Shown: in pieces, positions 14,909-15,649 of the stretch
Layout of the letters: each line of letters opens with the position of its first letter
Numbering within the stretch: position 1 is the first letter of the stretch
Origin: SIG603 sp964370115
Lineage (GTDB): Bacteria; Bacillota; Clostridia; Oscillospirales; Acutalibacteraceae
Length of the DNA: 15,649 nt
Assembly (NCBI GenBank): GCA_964370115.1
Contig: CAYJIA010000050.1
Coordinates: 1-15,649, forward strand
Direction: 5' to 3'
Made by a program: the position numbers and the translations under genes
Notes under the pieces: model-generated
Databases searched by the model: none
The model's input: only the letters and a program-made list of their open reading frames with translations
What the model was told of the DNA's origin: nothing

Positions 14909-15535
14909 TTAAAAACTTTGTAAAAGCTTGATTTCCTCGGATGGATTTTCTGCGCCGAATACCGCAGTGCCTGCAACACAGATGTCTACACCTGCTTCTT
15001 TGCAAAGGGCGATATTGCCACTGCCTATGCCACCGTCAGCCTCTATCAAGACGTTTGGGTAATTTTCTTTTAGGTATCTCACCTTAGACAGCTGGTCTTC
15101 CATGAATTTTTGTCCGCCAAAGCCTGGTTCAACTGTCATTATAAGAACCATGAAAAGCTCGTCTATATAAGGGTCTAAAGCCTTTATGTCGGTGCCGGGT
15201 TTTAGCGACATGGCAGGAAGCTTGCCAAGCTCTTTGATTTTTTTTATGACTTCTTTTGGGTCGTCGCCACATTCTACGTGAAAGCAGATGATATCGGCAC
15301 CGGCATTTGCCATTACATCTAGGTATTTTAGTGGGTGTGATATCATTAAATGCACATCAAATGTGACATCGCTTACTGTTTTTAGTTGAGCCACCACATC
15401 GGGGCCAAAGCTGATGTTAGGGACAAAATGTCCGTCCATAATATCAAGGTGTAAATAATCCGCATTTTGGACTTTTTTCATTTCACTTTCTAAATTAGTG
15501 AAATCTGCGGCAAGTACAGAGGGTGCGATTTTCAT
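14909..15535 (-). CDS. rpe: ribulose-phosphate 3-epimerase
   Basis: This enzyme interconverts ribulose 5-phosphate and xylulose 5-phosphate in the pentose phosphate pathway. The 208-residue TIM barrel shows PSVLAAD at 5-11 and LHLDIMDGHFVPN at 28-40, giving metal ligands H29 and D31 with D34 as a likely acid/base residue. DVHLMI gives H62, and EADGGI gives D167. The phosphate-binding PGFGGQ lies at 137-142 and AGTAVFG at 188-194. The length is slightly under the usual 215-220. The frame is open for 36 more codons upstream, but these cross the promoter; the ATG at 15533-15535 gives the normal MKIAPS beginning and has AAAGGAG 11 nt away. It appears to be transcribed alone, and no clear T-tract terminator follows. 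Confidence 0.95.
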   Translation of the reverse strand: MKIAPSVLAADFTNLESEMKKVQNADYLHLDIMDGHFVPNISFGPDVVAQLKTVSDVTFDVHLMISHPLKYLDVMANAGADIICFHVECGDDPKEVIKKIKELGKLPAMSLKPGTDIKALDPYIDELFMVLIMTVEPGFGGQKFMEDQLSKVRYLKENYPNVLIEADGGIGSGNIALCKEAGVDICVAGTAVFGAENPSEEIKLLQSF

Positions 15536-15570
15536 AAGGTATAAAACTCCTTTAATTTTGTTATACCTTA
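15535..15570. promoter_or_regulatory. inverted repeat flanking the rpe ribosome site
   Basis: TAAGGTATAA (15535-15544) and TTATACCTTA (15561-15570) are perfect 10-bp inverted arms with a 16-bp centre that contains the rpe Shine-Dalgarno sequence. One arm touches the A of the start codon and the other overlaps the -10 box. It could be a DNA operator. It is less likely to be an RNA hairpin, because the predicted transcript begins inside the upstream arm. Confidence 0.5.
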
Positions 15571-15598
15571 TTTTAACACAAGTTTTGGATTTGTACAA
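15570..15598 (-). promoter_or_regulatory. promoter for rpe
   Basis: On the minus strand, TTGTAC (15598-15593), a 17-bp spacer and TAAAAT (15575-15570) preceded by TGT form an extended -10 promoter. The predicted start near 15563 gives a leader of about 28 nt. Confidence 0.6.
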
Positions 15599-15628
15599 GG
15601 AAGCTAAGGAACTAAAGAGTGAAAATAT

Positions 15629-15649
15629 TGTAGGGGCAAACACATAGGT
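15629..15649. mobile_element. partial REP/MITE-like end at the right edge
   Basis: GTAGGGGCAAACACATAGGT (from 15630) begins like the terminal repeats of the element at 14808-14886 (GTAGGGGCGA and so on). It is cut by the window edge. rpe is therefore flanked on both sides by related short palindromic elements. Confidence 0.5.

Noticed and set aside
15536..15643. N-terminal extension of rpe by 36 residues
   Set aside because: It crosses the rpe promoter and the REP-like end, while the internal ATG has a ribosome site and the normal family start.

Overview
The window looks like A+T-rich chromosomal DNA from a Firmicute, most likely an anaerobic Clostridia-type gut or environmental bacterium. 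The grounds are strong purine-rich Shine-Dalgarno sites, TTGACA/TATAAT-like promoters with about 17-bp spacers, a short Firmicutes-type ManA, an AraR-like GntR/LacI hybrid regulator, and intergenic palindromic repeats of a kind seen in clostridial genomes. The species cannot be named from the sequence alone. No phage, plasmid, insertion-sequence, CRISPR, rRNA or tRNA gene was seen.

Layout. Positions 1-85 hold a 36-bp tandem repeat that runs off the left edge and abuts the gltD stop codon. Positions 86-6063 (minus) carry gltB-gltD, the two subunits of NADPH glutamate synthase. A clear promoter and a roughly 100-nt leader precede gltB. The leader can fold either into an intrinsic terminator or into a small hexaloop hairpin that excludes it, and the hexaloop carries the A1/G4 pattern recognised by ANTAR antiterminator proteins. 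Positions 6437-7186 (minus) carry an exonuclease III-type AP endonuclease, divergent from a cyclophilin peptidyl-prolyl isomerase at 7270-7785 (plus).

Positions 7847-10286 (minus) look like a three-gene operon: a GntR/LacI-type repressor, mannose-6-phosphate isomerase and a small NTF2/SnoaL-like protein. A near-palindromic 17-bp site sits at the predicted start of transcription, with a second copy and a third half-like copy upstream. Positions 10645-14562 (plus) carry a divergent operon: a MarR regulator and the two halves of a heterodimeric ABC exporter. Its consensus promoter is followed at once by a perfect 20-bp palindrome.

Positions 14563-14908, between the convergent ABC operon and rpe, hold a chain of six hairpins and a 79-bp REP/MITE-like element. 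Positions 14909-15535 (minus) carry ribulose-5-phosphate 3-epimerase. A second REP-like end begins at the right edge.

The genes form independent units: nitrogen assimilation (gltBD), DNA repair (exo), protein folding (ppiB), sugar-phosphate metabolism under a sugar-responsive repressor (gntR-manA, and rpe separately), and inducible efflux (marR-ABC-ABC). The protein-coding content is ordinary. The interest lies mainly in the regulatory and repeated intergenic sequence, above all the gltB leader.
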